This document shows, one piece after another, positions 1-7,245 of a stretch of DNA of 22,844 nucleotides. The stretch is from the NCBI GenBank assembly GCA_902495085.1, contig CABUWA010000014.1, positions 1 to 22,844 of the forward strand, written 5' to 3'. The notes under the pieces were generated by a model. That model was not told the DNA's origin. It searched no databases and saw only the letters and a program-made list of their open reading frames with translations. Source of the stretch: an uncultured Collinsella sp. Lineage in GTDB: Bacteria > Actinomycetota > Coriobacteriia > Coriobacteriales > Coriobacteriaceae. Within the stretch, counting starts at the first letter, position 1. Each line of letters starts with the position of its first letter. Made by a program: the position numbers and the translations under genes.

Positions 1-672
1 CCGGACATCAACACCGAGGACTTCTGCGCAGCGGTGGATTTCCTCTCTGTGCAGGAAAGCGTTGACCCAGAGCGTATCGGCATTATCGGTATCTGCGGTT
101 GGGGCGGCATGGCAGTCAATGCGGCGACCATCGACACCCGTATCAAAGCTACTGCGGTTATGACCATGTACGATATGACCCGTGTGACCGCCAACGGCTA
201 TTTTGACGCCGAGGATTCCGAGCAGGCGCGCTTTGAAAAGCGGAAAGCGCTGAATGCGCAGCGCACCGAGGACTATAAAAACGGCAGCTATGCGCTGGCC
301 GGCGGCGTGGTCGATCCGCTACCGGAGGATGCGCCGCAGTTTGTAGCGGACTATTACGCCTACTACAAAACTCCGCGAGGCTATCATCCCCGCAGCCTGA
401 ACTCCAACGGCGGCTGGAATGTGACGTCCTCGCTGTCGTTTTTGAATATGCCGATCTTGCAGTACGCCGGCGAGATCCGCTCCGCCGTGCTGCTGGTGCA
501 CGGCGAGAAGGCGCACTCCCGCTATTTCAGCGAAACCGCGTACGGAAAGCTGACTGGGGACAACAAGGAATTGCTCATTATCCCCGGCGCCAGCCATACC
601 GACCTTTACGATCAGATGAACATCATTCCGTTTGGAAAGCTGAAGGCATTCTTTGAGGAATATCTGAAATAA
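1..672 (+). CDS. alpha/beta hydrolase, C-terminal part (5' end outside window)
   Basis: The reading frame is open from base 1 and ends at TAA 670-672, so the true start lies to the left; the GTG at 34 is an internal codon of an already coding stretch. About 223 residues are visible. They show an alpha/beta-hydrolase core: a strand-turn GIIGICGWGG (nt 79-108), a HGEKAHSRYFSE stretch typical of the acid-residue loop, and a C-terminal GASHTDLYD holding the likely catalytic His. The whole resembles the YcjY/dienelactone-hydrolase-like COG1073 group, for which substrates are mostly unknown. The elbow is odd: the position usually taken by Ser in CGSGG-type members of this group is Trp (nt 100-102), with a Cys two residues before it. 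Fold assignment is good; catalytic activity and substrate are not established. The gene is co-directional with the flavoprotein gene 148 bp downstream. Confidence 0.85.
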   Translation, partial: PDINTEDFCAAVDFLSVQESVDPERIGIIGICGWGGMAVNAATIDTRIKATAVMTMYDMTRVTANGYFDAEDSEQARFEKRKALNAQRTEDYKNGSYALAGGVVDPLPEDAPQFVADYYAYYKTPRGYHPRSLNSNGGWNVTSSLSFLNMPILQYAGEIRSAVLLVHGEKAHSRYFSETAYGKLTGDNKELLIIPGASHTDLYDQMNIIPFGKLKAFFEEYLK

Positions 673-783
673 GGCGTGCCTTGATTCAATGCCAAGTCTC
701 CAGCAGCGATTCTTCTAAAGAGTGGGGGTAGCTGAAACGAGGCGATTGAATAACCCCATACGTTTTGGTTAAAACAAAAAAAT

Positions 784-803
784 ATGCCGCGCGCCTGCGG
801 CAT
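784..803 (-). terminator. hairpin with T-tract on the minus strand
   Basis: ATGCCGC (784-790) and GCGGCAT (797-803) form a perfect 7-bp stem with a 6-nt loop. Read on the minus strand the stem is followed by ATTTTTTTGTTTT, the layout of an intrinsic terminator. On the plus strand it sits directly before the Shine-Dalgarno AAGGAGG (804-810) of the next gene. No minus-strand gene lies immediately upstream of it, so its client is unclear. Confidence 0.5.
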
Positions 804-820
804 GAAGGAGGGAGATTTCT

Positions 821-1351
821 ATGAATATCGTTGTATTGAGTGGTAGCCCGCGTAAGGGCGCCAATACCGACACCATGGTCGAGGCGTTTGCCGAGACCGC
901 GCGCGAGGTCGGCCATACGGTCGAGGTCATCCGCGTTGCCGGCAAAAAGATCGCTGGTTGCCTGGGGTGTCAGTATTGCTTCGCCCACGAGGGCACTTGC
1001 GTGCAGAAGGATGACATGGTCGACGTGATCGAGTCGCTGAAAGGCGCCGATATGGTTGTCTTCGCTTCGCCTATCTACTGGTTTGATATCACTGCGCAGG
1101 AGAAGGCCGCCATCGACCGCCTGTACGCCTTCGGTGCTACAGGCTTCCCGTTCACCAAGACGGCCCTTTTGCTCGATAGCCACAGCGAGGGCGTCTATGA
1201 TGCGGCGATTGCTATGTACAAGTCAACCTGCGCGTACTGCAAGTGGGAGGACCAAGGCATTATCACCATCAGCGGTATGACCGAGCGCGATAGCATGGCA
1301 TCGTCGCCCAAGTTGGAAGAGGTGCGAGAGCTCGCTCGCAAGCTCGCCTAA
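821..1351 (+). CDS. flavodoxin-fold NAD(P)H-dependent oxidoreductase, iron-sulfur-flavoprotein-like
   Basis: 176 residues, ATG at 821 preceded by a strong AAGGAGG about 10 nt upstream. The N-terminus SGSPRKGANT (residues 7-16) is the FMN phosphate-binding loop of the NADPH-dependent FMN reductase/flavodoxin-like family, and ASPIYWFDI (82-90) is the second FMN-contact loop. Between them lies a cysteine cluster, C47-x2-C50-x2-C53-x6-C60, which matches the compact CX2CX2CX4-7C motif that binds a [4Fe-4S] cluster in archaeal iron-sulfur flavoprotein Isf. Two further cysteines (137, 140) lie in TCAYCKW. Likely role: cytosolic two-electron/one-electron transfer between reduced nicotinamide or ferredoxin and an unknown acceptor. 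Many gut-anaerobe FMN reductases carry a similar cysteine cluster, so cluster binding is inferred rather than shown. The gene is convergent with the ATPase gene to its right. Confidence 0.88.
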   Translation: MNIVVLSGSPRKGANTDTMVEAFAETAREVGHTVEVIRVAGKKIAGCLGCQYCFAHEGTCVQKDDMVDVIESLKGADMVVFASPIYWFDITAQEKAAIDRLYAFGATGFPFTKTALLLDSHSEGVYDAAIAMYKSTCAYCKWEDQGIITISGMTERDSMASSPKLEEVRELARKLA

Positions 1352-1365
1352 GGGCAAGAAGAACA

Positions 1366-1427
1366 CATGGCAATCAGCGTTGGCGAAAAGCCTACTTCCC
1401 TTGCCAAGAGGATTACTGATTGCCATG
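1366..1427. repeat. 12-bp inverted repeat between convergent genes
   Basis: CATGGCAATCAG (1366-1377) and CTGATTGCCATG (1416-1427) are perfect inverted copies with 38 nt between them. TTGGC (1380-1384) and GCCAA (1403-1407) can pair inside, giving a longer interrupted hairpin. It fills most of the gap between the convergent flavoprotein (ends 1351) and ATPase (ends 1459) genes. It may serve as a terminator in either direction; on the minus strand it is followed by the T-rich TGTTCTTCTT. Confidence 0.55.
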
Positions 1428-1458
1428 CATTGATGCCCTTGCGGACAATCTCGGCGTG

Positions 1459-2553
1459 CTAGGAGGCCTTCTCGCTCAGGAACTCCCTGAACGCGGGAAT
1501 GTCAAAGCCAACGAGACCACGCCCGCGCTCTCCAATGACGCCGTCCTCCAGGAGGCGGCGTTTGTATTGGCTAGCGTAGTTGCTGGCGACGCCCATGCGT
1601 TTGGCTATCTCCGAGACCCTGCTGGGGCCAGAATCGGGCAGCATCGCGAGCAAAAACTCAATGTCTTTATCGGAAAGCTCCCGATAGGTCGTTTCGAGAA
1701 TTCGATCGCGTAGCTCCATGCGGGCAAGCAGAGAACCCTGCTGTACATCAGGTGCACTGATTTTGGGCGAGTTCTCCGAAACATCCCATGTGCGATATCC
1801 GACGAGCTGCATCATATAGGGAAATCCGTCGACGGCCTTCACGGCATCCTCGAGCGCTTCTGGCGTGATTGAGCGGCCTCCGGCCTCAACGGTTTTGCGG
1901 AATGCGTTTGCAATTTCAACGTCAGTGATTCGTCCCAACTGATGATATTGGGAACGCCTGAGGAACGAGACGGAATCGTTACGCAGCAACGCCGATACTT
2001 TGTAGGGCAGTCCTGCCATGAGTAGGGCAACTTTTTTACCTTCGCGTACAAAGTGCTGGTAAACAGAGGCAAATTGAAGCATTTCTTCGAGATCGACGGT
2101 GACTTCATCGATGGTGATGAGAAGTCCGATGTCATGTTTTTCGAGTTGCTTAAAGATGCCATTCATGCGCGTGCGCCAGTTGCCCTGAGCCTCTTGAGCA
2201 TATGTCCAATCGATGCCCACTGGGCCAATTTGAACACCGTTTATGCGCACGTGAGGCTGTGAGAGGTAGCTATCTGCGGCTTCTTTGGTTCGCTCGATAA
2301 TATCTTCGAGCATGCCTGGCATGGCGGAGACATTTGCTGCGATCCAGCCGTGTTCAAGCGCCGTTTCTGAAAGGAGCGAGAGAAGCGCCGTCTTGCCCGT
2401 TCCCCTTGCGCCAGTAAAAATGGTCGACAGGTTGGGATCTCCCGGGCCGTTGATAAAGCCACGGTTGATGTCACGCAGGATATGCTCGCGACCCGCTAGA
2501 AAGGGAGGGACGCTTCCGAACGTCGGGGTAAAGGGGTTCTTGCTGTACTCCAT
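1459..2553 (-). CDS. AAA-type ATPase with C-terminal winged-helix domain
   Basis: 364 residues, start ATG at 2553 chosen because AAAGGAGC lies 5-6 nt upstream; the frame stays open to a TTG at 2607, but that extension (KLAKVAKISKT-like) is only translated repeat sequence. Motifs: LAGREHIL (19-26) as in STAND/archaeal-type ATPases that begin with a GREREL motif, Walker A GARGTGKT (48-55), Walker B GLLITIDE (143-150), then an all-helical lid region. The last 50 or so residues (VSEIAKRMGVASNYASQYKRRLLEDGVI) form a winged-helix DNA-binding domain. The function is unknown; such ATP-binding proteins are frequent, often multicopy genes in gut actinobacteria and are sometimes linked to mobile DNA or antitoxin-like control. 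Three 19-bp tandem repeats run up to its ribosome-binding site, suggesting dedicated control, possibly by its own winged helix (inference). Confidence 0.85.
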   Translation of the reverse strand: MEYSKNPFTPTFGSVPPFLAGREHILRDINRGFINGPGDPNLSTIFTGARGTGKTALLSLLSETALEHGWIAANVSAMPGMLEDIIERTKEAADSYLSQPHVRINGVQIGPVGIDWTYAQEAQGNWRTRMNGIFKQLEKHDIGLLITIDEVTVDLEEMLQFASVYQHFVREGKKVALLMAGLPYKVSALLRNDSVSFLRRSQYHQLGRITDVEIANAFRKTVEAGGRSITPEALEDAVKAVDGFPYMMQLVGYRTWDVSENSPKISAPDVQQGSLLARMELRDRILETTYRELSDKDIEFLLAMLPDSGPSRVSEIAKRMGVASNYASQYKRRLLEDGVIGERGRGLVGFDIPAFREFLSEKAS

Positions 2554-2563
2554 GGTAGCTCCT

Positions 2564-2620
2564 TTGCAAGTTTTGCTAATTTTTGCAACTTTTGCTAACT
2601 TTTGCAAGTTTTGCTAACGG
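2564..2620 (-). repeat. three 19-bp tandem repeats in the ATPase leader
   Basis: Three head-to-tail copies at 2564-2582, 2583-2601 and 2602-2620, consensus TTGCAAGTTTTGCTAACTT on the plus strand; copies differ at one to four positions. Each copy contains TTGCAA and TTTTGCTAA. The array begins immediately next to the Shine-Dalgarno of the minus-strand ATPase gene, so it lies in its 5' leader or promoter. It looks like an iteron or operator array or a slippage-prone repeat. Confidence 0.8.
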
Positions 2621-2694
2621 CTTAACATGTCTTGTGCCGTGGGATTGCAGGAGTGAAAAACGGGGATTCCTATTATTCCGACTACGTTGCAGCG

Positions 2695-2772
2695 AGCGGG
2701 GCCCGGAGCGCGATGTTGCTGCGCTCCGGGCCCCGCTGCTTTGTAAAACCATGACGGTTTGGCTGCCGTCAT
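2695..2772 (-). terminator. double hairpin terminator of the topoisomerase operon
   Basis: Directly after the parC-like stop codon (2774-2776), reading leftward, there is a 7-bp hairpin (CCGTCAT 2766-2772 with ATGACGG 2751-2757). Beyond it lies a perfect 17-bp stem, AGCGGGGCCCGGAGCGC (2695-2711) with its complement (2721-2737) around a 9-nt loop. No long T-tract follows, but the stem is nearly all G:C. It separates the topoisomerase operon from the ATPase promoter. Confidence 0.75.
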
Positions 2773-2773
2773 C

Positions 2774-5014
2774 CTAGTCAAACAGACTCGGCATGTCGTT
2801 TTCTTTCATGAGGGCACCGGCGGAGGGGAGGCTCTGCGCGGTGAACTTCTCGGCGGAGACGCCGGCGCCAAGAATCTCTTCGGTTGTGCCGACGGTGGTG
2901 ACCGAGCGACCCTTCTTGGCGGTAAAGGCCTGGACGCCCTGCGTGTTGGTAGTCGTCTTGGTCTTGAGCAGCGACGTGTTGAAGTTCATCAGGCGGTAGT
3001 CGCTCGAGACCAGCGCGAGGTCGCGGTCTTCCTTGAGCACCTGCGCATACAGCAGCTTGCTGCCGCCGTAGATGGCGTTCTTGAGGCGCTTACGGTTGGT
3101 CTTGGTGACGTATCCAGAAAGCGCGACGCGCACTACGCGGCCGTTCTCAAAGACGAACAGCACGTCGGCTTTGTAGTCCTCGGGGTCGATGACCCAGATG
3201 ACACTCTCGTCGGGTTCCATCTCAAGATCGGTCGGCAGGTACGAGCCCAGCTGGGCCGACTTGGTGTCCTCAAACGCCGCAACCTTGCACTTGTACACCT
3301 GGCTCTTGTTGGTAAAGACCAGCAGCTCGTGGGTGTTGGAGGACGGGAACTCGATAAAGGGCTTGTCGCCGTCCTTGTACTTGAGCGTGGTCGCCTTCTT
3401 GAGTACGCGGTCCGTCATCTTCTTAAGGTAGCCATCGCGCGAAAGCATGATGGTAACCGGATATTCCTCGACCTCGGGCTCCAAGCTTACCTCGATAACC
3501 TCATGGGGCTCGATCCTACCCGTGCGGCGCGGCATCACGTACTTCTTGTTGACTGCGGCCAGCTCGTCGCTGATGACCTTCTTGATGTTCTCCTCGCTGG
3601 AGAGGATCTCCTCAAGCTCGGCAATCTCACCCTCGAGCTTGGCAATGTCCTTGGTGCGGTTGAGAATGTACTCCTCGTTGATGTTGCGGAGCTTGAGCTC
3701 GGCAACAAACTCGGCTTGGGTCTCGTCGATGTCGAAACCCTTCATAAGGTTGGGCACGACCTCGGCCTCAAGTTTGGTGCCGCGGATGATGGCGATGGCC
3801 TTGTCGATGTCGAGCAAGATCGCCTCGAGGCCGTGCAGCAGGTGCAGGCGCTCGGACTTTTTGCCCAGGTCAAAGTTAATGCGGCGACACGTGGACTCAA
3901 TACGCCACTTGACCCACTCGTGCAGGATCTGGCGCACGCCCATAACACGGGGATAGCCGTCGACGAGCACGTTGAAGTTGCACGAGAACGAATCCTGCAG
4001 CGTGGTCGAGCGATAGAGCTTGGCCATGAGCTTGTCGGGATCGACACCGCGCTTAAGGTCGATGGCGATGCGCAGGCCCGAGAGGTCGGTCTCGTCGCGG
4101 ATGTCTGCGATCTCCTTGACCTTGCCTTCTTTGGAGAGCTTGACGATGCGCTCGATGATGACATCGGTCTTGGTGGTGTAGGGGATCTCGTAGACCTCGA
4201 TGATGCGCTCTTCGGGAATCCAGCGCCAGCGGGAGCGGATTTGGAAGCTGCCAAGGCCGGTCTCGATAATCTTTTCCATCTCCTCGCGGCGGTAGATGAT
4301 CTCGCCGCCGGTCGAGAAGTCGGGCATGGGCATATACTCGAGCAGGTCGCAGTCGGGATCCTGCAGGTAGTGCATGGTGGCGGTGCAGACCTCGTTGAGG
4401 TTGAAACCGCAGATGTCAGAAGCCATGGCGACGCCGATGCCCTTGTTGGCCGAGACGAGGATGTTAGGGAACGTGGTGGGCAGCAGACGCGGCTCCTTCA
4501 TGGCGCCGTCGTAGCTGTCGACGAAGTCGACCGGGTCCTTATCGATGTCCTTGAAGATCTCGGCGCTGATGGGGGAGAGCTTGGCCTCGGTATAACGTGA
4601 GGCGGCATAGCTCAGGTCGCCCGAATAGTACTTGCCAAAGTTGCCCTTCGACTCCACGAAGGGGGCAAGCAGCGCTTCGTTGCCCGTCGCCAGACGCACC
4701 ATCGTCTCGTAGATCGCGGCGTCGCCGTGCGGGTTGAGCTTCATGGTCTGGCCCACAATGTTGGCGCTCTTCTGGCGCTCGCCCTTGAGCAGACCCATCT
4801 TGTACATGGTGTAGAGCAACTTGCGGTGCGAGGGCTTAAAGCCGTCGATCTCGGGGAACGCACGCGAAACGTTGACGCTCATAGCGTAGGGCATGTAGTT
4901 GACCTCGAGCGTCTGCGTGATCGGCTGGTCGGTGACCTCGGAGTGCAGGCCGATGACGTTCTCGGCGTTAACCTGCTTTTTCTTTGGCTGGTTCTTCGTC
5001 TTCTTCTTTGCCAC
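2774..5014 (-). CDS. parC: type IIA DNA topoisomerase subunit A, ParC-like
   Basis: 746 residues, GTG start at 5014 with GAGGAAA just upstream. It is the DNA-cleaving and rejoining subunit of a GyrA/ParC-type enzyme. The breakage-reunion domain is complete: FPEIDGFKPSHRKLLYTM (54-71), the helix around NPHGDAAIYET (94-104), and SRYTEAKL carrying the active-site Tyr141. A coiled-coil tower follows, then a short C-terminal domain with repeated beta-blade motifs such as GYLKKM, VYKCKVAAFE and VVRVALSGY. I find no QRRGGKG-type GyrA box, which favours a topoisomerase IV-like decatenase over a gyrase. At the two main quinolone-resistance positions it carries Ala99 (Ser83 of E. coli GyrA) and Glu103 (Asp87). 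It follows the ParE-like gene by 45 bp in one operon. The ParC name is by type; this is a divergent second topoisomerase pair and could equally be named subunit A only. Confidence 0.92.
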   Translation of the reverse strand: MAKKKTKNQPKKKQVNAENVIGLHSEVTDQPITQTLEVNYMPYAMSVNVSRAFPEIDGFKPSHRKLLYTMYKMGLLKGERQKSANIVGQTMKLNPHGDAAIYETMVRLATGNEALLAPFVESKGNFGKYYSGDLSYAASRYTEAKLSPISAEIFKDIDKDPVDFVDSYDGAMKEPRLLPTTFPNILVSANKGIGVAMASDICGFNLNEVCTATMHYLQDPDCDLLEYMPMPDFSTGGEIIYRREEMEKIIETGLGSFQIRSRWRWIPEERIIEVYEIPYTTKTDVIIERIVKLSKEGKVKEIADIRDETDLSGLRIAIDLKRGVDPDKLMAKLYRSTTLQDSFSCNFNVLVDGYPRVMGVRQILHEWVKWRIESTCRRINFDLGKKSERLHLLHGLEAILLDIDKAIAIIRGTKLEAEVVPNLMKGFDIDETQAEFVAELKLRNINEEYILNRTKDIAKLEGEIAELEEILSSEENIKKVISDELAAVNKKYVMPRRTGRIEPHEVIEVSLEPEVEEYPVTIMLSRDGYLKKMTDRVLKKATTLKYKDGDKPFIEFPSSNTHELLVFTNKSQVYKCKVAAFEDTKSAQLGSYLPTDLEMEPDESVIWVIDPEDYKADVLFVFENGRVVRVALSGYVTKTNRKRLKNAIYGGSKLLYAQVLKEDRDLALVSSDYRLMNFNTSLLKTKTTTNTQGVQAFTAKKGRSVTTVGTTEEILGAGVSAEKFTAQSLPSAGALMKENDMPSLFD

Positions 5015-5059
5015 GATTTCCTCTTGAACTTCTTATGGGCCGTCGTTATCGATTTGCTG

Positions 5060-7057
5060 CTATTGCAGGTCCAGCTGGTCCAGGTATTCCTTGCCGTGCT
5101 CGGAGATATGGCGCTTGCGGCCTGCCTCGTCGTTGCCCAGCAACAGGTTGAACATGGTTTCCATCTTGGTGACGTCCTCGGGCTCCACCTTGATCAGGCG
5201 GCGCGTCTCGGGGTTCATGGTGGTGAGCCACATCATGTCCGGGTCGTTCTCACCAAGACCCTTGGAGCGGTTGATGGAGCACTTTTGGTCGCCGATCTCC
5301 TTGAGGATGCCGTTCTTCTCGAGCTCGGTGTAGGCAAAGTAGGTCTTCTCTTTGCAGTTGATCTCGTAGAGCGGCGATTCGGCGATATACACGTAACCCT
5401 CGTCGATAAGCGTGGGCACCAGGCGGTAGAGCATGGTGAGCACGAGCGTACGGATGTGATAACCGTCGACGTCGGCGTCCGTACAGATGATGACCTTGTT
5501 CCAGTTGAGGTTGTCCAGGTCAAAGGCTCCAAGGTTCTTGATGCGCTTGTCCTTGATCTCCACACCGCAGCCCAGCACGCGCATGAGGTCCATGATGATG
5601 TCGGACTTAAAGATGCGCGGGTAGTCCTCTTTCAGACAGTTGAGGATCTTACCGCGGACGGGCATAACGCCCTGGAACTCGGCATCGCGCGAGGTGCGAA
5701 TGGCGCCAGCTGCCGAGTCGCCCTCTACGATGTAGATCTCGCGGCGGTTCTTGTCCTTGGAGCGGCAGTCGATGAACTTCTGCACGCGGTTGGCCATGTC
5801 GGTCTTCTGCTGCAGGTTGGTCTTGATGCTCTGACGCGTCTTCTCGGCGTTCTCGCGCGAGCGCTTGTTGATGAGCACCTGCTCCATGATCTTGTTGGCG
5901 GCGTCCTTGTTCTCGATCAGGTAGGTCGAGAGGCGCTCCTTAAAGAAGGCCGTCATGGCCTGCTGGATAAAGCGGTTATTGATGGCCTTCTTGGTCTGGT
6001 TCTCGTAGGACGTTTGGGTGGAGAAGCAGTTGGTCACCAGCACCAGACAGTCCTGGACGTCCTGCCACTTAATGCCGCTCTCGTTTTTGTTGTATTTGCC
6101 CTGTTGCTTAATATAGGCATCGATGGCGCTGGTCAGAGCGCTACGGGCCGCCTTCTCGGGTGAGCCGCCGTTCTCGAGCCACGATGAGTTGTGGTAGTAC
6201 TCCTGCATCATGAAAGTGCGCGAGAAGCACATGCACGCGGTGATTTTTACGTTGTAATCGGGCAGGTCCTCGCGGTCGCGACCGCGGCGGTCGGCCTCGA
6301 TAAAGAAGGGCTCGGTAAGGTAGTCGGCACCGACCTTCTCGAGCACATAGTCCTCGATGCCCTTGGGATAGCAAAAGTCCTCTTCGGAAAACTCGCCATC
6401 GTCGCCCTCAATGCGCAGGCGGAAGGTCACGTTGGCGTTGACCACGGCCTGGCGGCGCATGGTCTCGCGATACCAATCGTGGGGGATGCTGATGGAGGTA
6501 AAGACCTCAAGATCGGGGCGCCATTTGATGGTGGTGCCGGTGCGGTCCTCGTCACTGGGCTCAATCTCGAGTGCCTTCTTTTTGGCGCCGACGACCTTGC
6601 CCTTTTTAAAGTGCAGAGAGTACTTGTTGCCATCGCGCCAAACCGTGACGTCCATGTACTCGGAGGCGTACTGGGTCGCGCACGAGCCCAAGCCGTTGGT
6701 ACCGAGCGAGAAGTCGTAGTCGCCGCCCTGGTTGTTGTTGTACTTGCCGCCGGCGTAGAGCTCGCAAAAGACGAGCTCCCAGTTAAAGCGCTTCTCGGAA
6801 GGGTTCCAGTCGAGCGGGCAGCCGCGACCGTTGTCCTCTACCTGAATGGAGCCATCGCGAAAGGCGGTAAGGGTGATGAGCTTGCCGTAGCCCTGGCGCG
6901 CCTCGTCAACGGCGTTGGACAGGATCTCGAAGGCGGCATGCGCGCAGCCGTCGAGTCCGTCCGAGCCAAAAATAACGGCGGGGCGCAGACGTACGCGCTC
7001 CTCGTCCTTGAGCTGGCGGATACTGTCGTTACCATAGTTTGCGGTGTTTTTTGCCAT
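5060..7057 (-). CDS. parE: type IIA DNA topoisomerase subunit B, ParE-like ATPase
   Basis: 665 residues, ATG at 7057. The GHKL ATPase motifs are present: EILSNAVDEA (44-53; Glu44, Asn48 and Asp51 match E. coli GyrB Glu42, Asn46 and Asp49), VEDNGRGCP (73-81) and GTNGLGS (119-125). The TOPRIM domain shows EGDSAAG and DADVDGYHIRTL, the metal-binding acidic residues, followed by SKGLGE near the C-terminus. The protein is divergent: the usual GMYIG segment is AVIFG, GRGIP is GRGCP, and the ATPase lid region is longer than in housekeeping GyrB. It powers strand passage by the ParC-like partner encoded just downstream. The best Shine-Dalgarno (AAAGGAGC) is about 16 nt from the ATG, farther than usual; a weaker GAGAGAG lies closer. 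A LexA-type box lies 100 bp upstream. Confidence 0.92.
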   Translation of the reverse strand: MAKNTANYGNDSIRQLKDEERVRLRPAVIFGSDGLDGCAHAAFEILSNAVDEARQGYGKLITLTAFRDGSIQVEDNGRGCPLDWNPSEKRFNWELVFCELYAGGKYNNNQGGDYDFSLGTNGLGSCATQYASEYMDVTVWRDGNKYSLHFKKGKVVGAKKKALEIEPSDEDRTGTTIKWRPDLEVFTSISIPHDWYRETMRRQAVVNANVTFRLRIEGDDGEFSEEDFCYPKGIEDYVLEKVGADYLTEPFFIEADRRGRDREDLPDYNVKITACMCFSRTFMMQEYYHNSSWLENGGSPEKAARSALTSAIDAYIKQQGKYNKNESGIKWQDVQDCLVLVTNCFSTQTSYENQTKKAINNRFIQQAMTAFFKERLSTYLIENKDAANKIMEQVLINKRSRENAEKTRQSIKTNLQQKTDMANRVQKFIDCRSKDKNRREIYIVEGDSAAGAIRTSRDAEFQGVMPVRGKILNCLKEDYPRIFKSDIIMDLMRVLGCGVEIKDKRIKNLGAFDLDNLNWNKVIICTDADVDGYHIRTLVLTMLYRLVPTLIDEGYVYIAESPLYEINCKEKTYFAYTELEKNGILKEIGDQKCSINRSKGLGENDPDMMWLTTMNPETRRLIKVEPEDVTKMETMFNLLLGNDEAGRKRHISEHGKEYLDQLDLQ

Positions 7058-7111
7058 ACTCGCTCTCTCGGTGCTCCTTTGCTGCGTTTAAGTCATATAG
7101 ATAGTCAAGGT

Positions 7112-7140
7112 AGCATAGCCCAGCCCATAGGCGATTCCAA
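7112..7140 (-). promoter_or_regulatory. possible promoter of the parE-parC operon
   Basis: On the minus strand TTGGAA (7135-7140) and TATGCT (7112-7117) are separated by exactly 17 bp, each four of six to the sigma-70 consensus. It lies 55-83 bp upstream of the parE-like start. A moderate match only. Confidence 0.35.
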
Positions 7141-7156
7141 CCAACACGAAATCCAT

Positions 7157-7170
7157 CGAACGCGCGTTCG
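7157..7170. promoter_or_regulatory. LexA-type (SOS) operator
   Basis: CGAACGCGCGTTCG is a perfect 14-bp palindrome and a full match to the Gram-positive LexA consensus CGAACRNRYGTTCG. It sits in the divergent gap between the topoisomerase operon (start 7057) and the acetyltransferase gene (start 7246), 16 bp upstream of the proposed parE -35 element and about 35 bp upstream of a TAGAAT (7205-7210) that could be the -10 of the acetyltransferase. Which side it controls cannot be told from sequence. Confidence 0.6.
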
Positions 7171-7245
7171 TTATCGGTATGGAAACCGACGGCTTATCAA
7201 ATGATAGAATTGCCGCCACAAATGTTTTTATTAAGGGGGCTCACA

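Noticed and set aside
2759..4600. A 613-codon open frame on the plus strand, antisense to the ParC-like gene, and similar long plus-strand frames at 4727-6163 and 9507-11972
   Set aside because: The sense strand encodes proteins with complete, recognisable domains; the antisense frames have low-complexity, Leu/Val/Asp/Gly- or Arg/Ala/His-rich composition, no family features and no good ribosome-binding sites. They arise from GC-rich codon use.
7201..7245. ATG 7201 as the start of the acetyltransferase
   Set aside because: The added residues do not fit the family and GTG 7246 has AAGGGGGC at good spacing.
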